Assembly (NCBI GenBank): GCA_002305685.1
Contig: DBQB01000010.1
Location: 1-34,523, forward strand
Length of the DNA stretch: 34,523 bases
Source of the DNA: Ruminococcaceae bacterium UBA1405
GTDB lineage: Bacteria > Bacillota > Clostridia > Oscillospirales > Ruminococcaceae
Direction of reading: 5' to 3'
Shown here: one piece after another, positions 31,878 through 34,523 of the stretch
Position numbering within the stretch: the stretch's first letter is position 1
Layout: the number at the start of each line of letters is the position of its first letter
Position numbers and translations under genes: made by a program
The notes under the pieces: model-generated
Databases searched by the model: none
Told to the model about the DNA's origin: nothing
What the model saw: the letters and a program-made list of their open reading frames with translations, nothing else

Positions 31878-33635
31878 ATGAAGCGCCGTATTTTTTTGCG
31901 CTGTTTTGGTGTTGCGGCGGCAGCGGTGATGGTTTGCTGTGTGCTGTCGGGTTTTATCATATCCCTGGTTGAGGAAAAAAGCCTTGCCGATTCCCTGTTG
32001 CAGATGGAAACCGTTCTGTTGGGGCAATATGATCTGGAACAGGAAAGCGAAGAAACAGCCCAATATATTTCCCAGCTTACCGGCGGCAATCGTGTTACCA
32101 TCATGGATGCTCAGGGCACTGTGTTAATAGATACCGGGGCAAAAGCGGACGAAATGGAAAACCACGCCCAGCGCCCTGAGATGATCCTGGCCCGTCAGGG
32201 AAAACGGGCGGTGGAAAAAAGATACTCCGCTACGCTGGGAAGAAATATGCTGTATGTGGCAAAGATGGATGATAACGGGACGATACTGCGTATTGCGGTG
32301 CCGCTGGAAACGCTCCGCACCAATCTGATGCAAACCCTTCCGGCTTTTGTCATCGGGATATTGGCGGCGCTGATCTGTTCCCAGCTGCTTTCCCGCAGGA
32401 TGGCGGATGATGTGTTGACCCCTCTGGTCTTTGCCCAGCACTCGATGGAGCAGCTCAGCGAGGAACAAAATCCCGCAGGCCAGATTGCTTATACGGGTTA
32501 TGAGGAAATAGATGGCATCGTCAAAAGTATGAACCTGATGGCTCAGAACATATCCCACAATATCGCTGCGCTTGCCTATGAGCGGGATAAAGCGGAAATG
32601 ATTCTCAACAATCTGGATGAGGCGCTGATTTTGGTGGACGCCAAAAATGAGCTGCTGCATATCAACCGCAGTGCGGTAAAATTCTTTCACTGTGGCTCTC
32701 AGCAGGAGCTGATCAGACAGCCTTTTTACCGTATTACCCGTGAACCGGCCATCACCACCGCTATGGAGCGGGCGATTCAGGAGGGTGTATCCTCCTTCTT
32801 TGACTTTGAGATCACAGCGCCAGACTATATGATTTTGGGAATCCGGATTTCGCCGGTGCTGCTCTCCCGGAAAAATGATCCTCAACGCACAGGTGGAGCG
32901 ATGCTGGTTGCCTCCGACGTGACCCAACTTCGGCGCACCGAACAGATTCGAAGCGAATTTATCGCCAATGCCTCCCATGAGCTCAAATCCCCCATCACCT
33001 CCATCAAGGGGTTTGCCGAGCTGCTTTCCAGCGGCATCGTGGAGGATGAGAGCAAAAAACGGGATTATCTTGCCCGCATTTCTCAGGAATCGGAGCGGAT
33101 GATGCGCCTTACCGAGGATATCCTGCAGCTTTCCATGTTGGAATCGGAGCTGAAAGCGGAAAATACCACCCAGATTGAACTGGCCGGTGCGGTCAAAGAT
33201 ATCCTTCGGGAATTGGAGCCCCAGGCACAACTCAACCAGGTGAGCCTGCGTATGAGTGGCGAAAAATGCTTTGTGCAGATGAGCAGGGAGGATCTGTCCC
33301 ATATTGTGCGTAATTTGTGTGACAATGCGATCAAATACAACAAGCCCGGCGGCAGTGTTACAGTGCAGGTGCGCAATTTGGGGGATAAAGCGGAACTGGT
33401 GGTAAGCGACACCGGTATTGGAATCCCCGCGCAGTACCATTCCCGCATCTTTGAACGGTTTTTCCGGGTGGATAAAAGCAGAAGCCGTAAGATGGGCAGC
33501 ACGGGACTGGGCTTGGCTATTGTCAAACACACTTTGGCGCTATATGGCGGCGGGGTAACGCTGGAGAGTAAGGAAGGGGTAGGCACCACGATCTCGGTAA
33601 CCCTTCCCAAGATCAACTCCTCTATGGCCTGTTGA
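31878..33635 (+). CDS. phoR: PhoR-type sensor histidine kinase
   Basis: A 585-residue membrane kinase. Two membrane segments (about 9-30 and 153-172) flank a 120-residue extracytoplasmic sensor domain; a HAMP-like linker, a PAS-like domain (about 238-345, ILNNLDEALILVDAKNELLHIN) and the kinase core follow. The H-box is FIANASHELKSPITSIKGFAELL with phospho-acceptor His367; the N-box (NLCDNAIKYN), G1 (VSDTGIGIP), F-box (IFERFFRVDKSRSR) and G2 (GSTGLGLAIVK) are intact. It should phosphorylate the regulator encoded 93 bases upstream under phosphate limitation; this is inferred from context. GAGGGGG precedes the ATG. Confidence 0.88.
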   Translation: MKRRIFLRCFGVAAAAVMVCCVLSGFIISLVEEKSLADSLLQMETVLLGQYDLEQESEETAQYISQLTGGNRVTIMDAQGTVLIDTGAKADEMENHAQRPEMILARQGKRAVEKRYSATLGRNMLYVAKMDDNGTILRIAVPLETLRTNLMQTLPAFVIGILAALICSQLLSRRMADDVLTPLVFAQHSMEQLSEEQNPAGQIAYTGYEEIDGIVKSMNLMAQNISHNIAALAYERDKAEMILNNLDEALILVDAKNELLHINRSAVKFFHCGSQQELIRQPFYRITREPAITTAMERAIQEGVSSFFDFEITAPDYMILGIRISPVLLSRKNDPQRTGGAMLVASDVTQLRRTEQIRSEFIANASHELKSPITSIKGFAELLSSGIVEDESKKRDYLARISQESERMMRLTEDILQLSMLESELKAENTTQIELAGAVKDILRELEPQAQLNQVSLRMSGEKCFVQMSREDLSHIVRNLCDNAIKYNKPGGSVTVQVRNLGDKAELVVSDTGIGIPAQYHSRIFERFFRVDKSRSRKMGSTGLGLAIVKHTLALYGGGVTLESKEGVGTTISVTLPKINSSMAC

Positions 33636-33766
33636 TGGCTTCTGTTTGGGGTAAATGAAGTTTCTTTTGGGTCTGATTGACAGAACGATGTAAATATGAT
33701 ACCTTTAATTTATGGGATTCGGAATCGTTTTCCTTATCTTTATCCGCTTGTTTTGAAAGGAAGGTT

Positions 33767-34162
33767 ATGATACCCGTGAAAAAGATTATTGCGACGTCGA
33801 AGGCTCCTTCTGCCATTGGCCCTTATTCCCAGGCGGTTGCCGCCGGTGATTTTCTCTATGTGTCCGGCCAGATCCCCATTGATCCCGCTACCGGAAATCT
33901 GGTGGAAGGGGATATCCAGGCGCAGAGCATCCAGTCTCTGAAAAACGTCAAGGCCATCGTGGAAGCAGCGGGCTGTTCCATGTCCGATGTGGTGAAAACC
34001 ACCGTGCTGCTCAAAAACATTGCGGACTTTGCTCCGATGAATGAGGTGTACGCCACCTTCTTTACCGGTGATTGCCCTGCAAGAGCCGCTTTTGCGGTAG
34101 CGGACCTGCCAAAGGGCGCTTTGGTGGAGATTGAGGCGGTTGTTTATACCGGCAACAAGTAA
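33767..34162 (+). CDS. RidA family reactive-intermediate deaminase
   Basis: A 131-residue protein of the RidA (YjgF/YER057c/UK114) family, a trimer that hydrolyses reactive enamines and imines released by PLP enzymes. Seen: APSAIGPYSQAVAAGDFLYVSGQIPIDPATG at the N-terminus, the substrate-binding arginine in CPARAAFAVADLPKGALVEIEAV, and the final EIEAVVY motif. The ATG at 33767 follows GAAAGGAAGG closely; a GTG at 33776 giving MKKIIATSKAP fits the family start equally well. No clear promoter is visible in the 131 bases after phoR; a TTGACA at 33677 lacks a partner. Confidence 0.92.
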   Translation: MIPVKKIIATSKAPSAIGPYSQAVAAGDFLYVSGQIPIDPATGNLVEGDIQAQSIQSLKNVKAIVEAAGCSMSDVVKTTVLLKNIADFAPMNEVYATFFTGDCPARAAFAVADLPKGALVEIEAVVYTGNK

Positions 34163-34181
34163 TCCAGCAAGATCGTTTTGG

Positions 34182-34209
34182 GGCGTACCGGTTCTCCCGG
34201 TACGCCTTT
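34182..34209 (+). terminator. Terminator after the RidA gene
   Basis: GGCGTACCGG (34182-34191) and CCGGTACGCC (34197-34206) form a 10-bp stem with a 5-base loop. The T tract is short (TTTC), so efficiency is uncertain. Confidence 0.65.
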
Positions 34210-34241
34210 CAAAAAAAGCCAAAAAAAATCCCAAAAACGTG

Positions 34242-34270
34242 TTGACAAAAAGACGATATGACGTTATAAT
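34242..34270 (+). promoter_or_regulatory. Consensus promoter of the tRNA cluster
   Basis: Perfect TTGACA (34242-34247), 17 bases and perfect TATAAT (34265-34270), about 20 bases before the first tRNA, as expected for a strong stable-RNA promoter. Confidence 0.92.
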
Positions 34271-34290
34271 ATAACACGCACTTGAGATTT

Positions 34291-34366
34291 GGAAGCTTAG
34301 CTCAGCTGGGAGAGCATCTGCCTTACAAGCAGAGGGTCACAGGTTCGAGCCCTGTAGTTTCCACCA
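34291..34366 (+). tRNA. tRNA-Val (anticodon TAC)
   Basis: A 76-base cloverleaf: acceptor GGAAGCT with AGTTTCC (one G-T pair), D arm GCTC/GAGC, anticodon stem TCTGC/GCAGA with loop CTTACAA, T arm ACAGG-TTCGAGC-CCTGT, and an encoded CCA. Confidence 0.97.
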
Positions 34367-34371
34367 AGTCT

Positions 34372-34448
34372 GGCCCGGTAGTTCAGTTGGTTAGAACGCT
34401 AGCCTGTCACGCTAGAGGTCGTGGGTTCGAGCCCCATCCGGGTCGCCA
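34372..34448 (+). tRNA. tRNA-Asp (anticodon GTC)
   Basis: A 77-base cloverleaf: acceptor GGCCCGG with CCGGGTC, D arm with GTTGGTTAG loop, anticodon loop CTGTCAC, T arm GTGGG-TTCGAGC-CCCAT and an encoded CCA. It starts 5 bases after tRNA-Val, so they share a transcript. A CACCGC/GCGGTG hairpin (34452-34473) lies before the next tRNA. Confidence 0.97.
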
Positions 34449-34481
34449 ATTCACCGCTGCAATTGTGGCGGTGGGTGCTGT

Positions 34482-34523
<42 letters not shown>

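Noticed and set aside
32124..33530. 468-codon minus-strand frame opposite phoR
   Set aside because: phoR carries all kinase motifs; the opposite frame has none and no ribosome site.
33677..33682. TTGACA as the -35 of a ridA promoter
   Set aside because: The nearby TATGAT is only 12 bases away and nothing suitable stands at 16-18 bases.

Overview
The window reads as chromosomal DNA of a spore-forming, Gram-positive anaerobe of class Clostridia, most likely order Oscillospirales (Ruminococcaceae/Oscillospiraceae-like). The basis is inference from gene content: a minimal spoVAC-spoVAD-spoVAE operon, an ispE/comEC/holA neighbourhood, Ser-rich-linker lipoproteins, AGGAGG-type ribosome sites, CCA-encoding tRNAs and TTGACA/TATAAT-type promoters. 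Base composition looks moderately GC-rich by eye. I see no prophage, transposase or CRISPR array.

Layout. 1-2.4 kb (minus strand): an ACT-domain protein and its usual partner UPF0210/DUF711, then a small P-loop kinase. 2.7-5.6 kb (plus): an Lrp/AsnC regulator translationally coupled to a PLP aminotransferase (the alaR-alaT/yugG-yugH arrangement), then a DUF362 ferredoxin-like protein. 5.6-6.07 kb: a non-coding inverted-repeat element whose arms carry hairpins with compensatory changes. 6.1-13.7 kb (plus): ispE, comEC, holA, a Toprim (RNase M5-like) gene, and an MBOAT/DHHW-type pair that has kept its fold signatures but lost its catalytic residues. 13.8-16.9 kb (minus): a LysR regulator and the agmatine-to-putrescine genes aguA and aguB. 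17.1-19.0 kb (plus): spoVACDE, followed by an unknown lipoprotein. 20.5-26.0 kb (minus): a TIGR00266/AIM24 protein, rarA, and two lipoprotein genes each interrupted at a homopolymeric G/C tract. 26.2-33.6 kb (plus): a complete phosphate system, pstS-pstC-pstA-pstB-phoU plus a PhoP/PhoR-type two-component system, with a three-repeat Pho box upstream of pstS. 33.8-34.5 kb: a RidA protein and a tRNA cluster Val-Asp-Phe, the last cut by the window edge.

How the genes work together. PstSCAB imports phosphate, PhoU and the adjacent regulator/kinase pair sense and signal its supply, and the 11-bp-spaced TTTACA repeats are the likely binding site of that regulator. aguA and aguB perform two consecutive steps of putrescine synthesis. 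SpoVAC/D/E move dipicolinic acid into the forespore.

The items most worth a second look are: (1) the MBOAT/DHHW pair, in which the acyltransferase histidine, the DHHW motif and the serine nucleophile are all replaced while both frames stay open; (2) the comEC leader, where a 14-bp stem buries the ribosome site of read-through transcripts and a promoter inside the loop would make transcripts free of it; (3) a C10 tract lying exactly between two duplicated domains of a lipoprotein, which looks like a phase-variation switch; (4) the covarying inverted-repeat element in front of ispE. All were found by reading the sequence alone; no database search or folding calculation was run.
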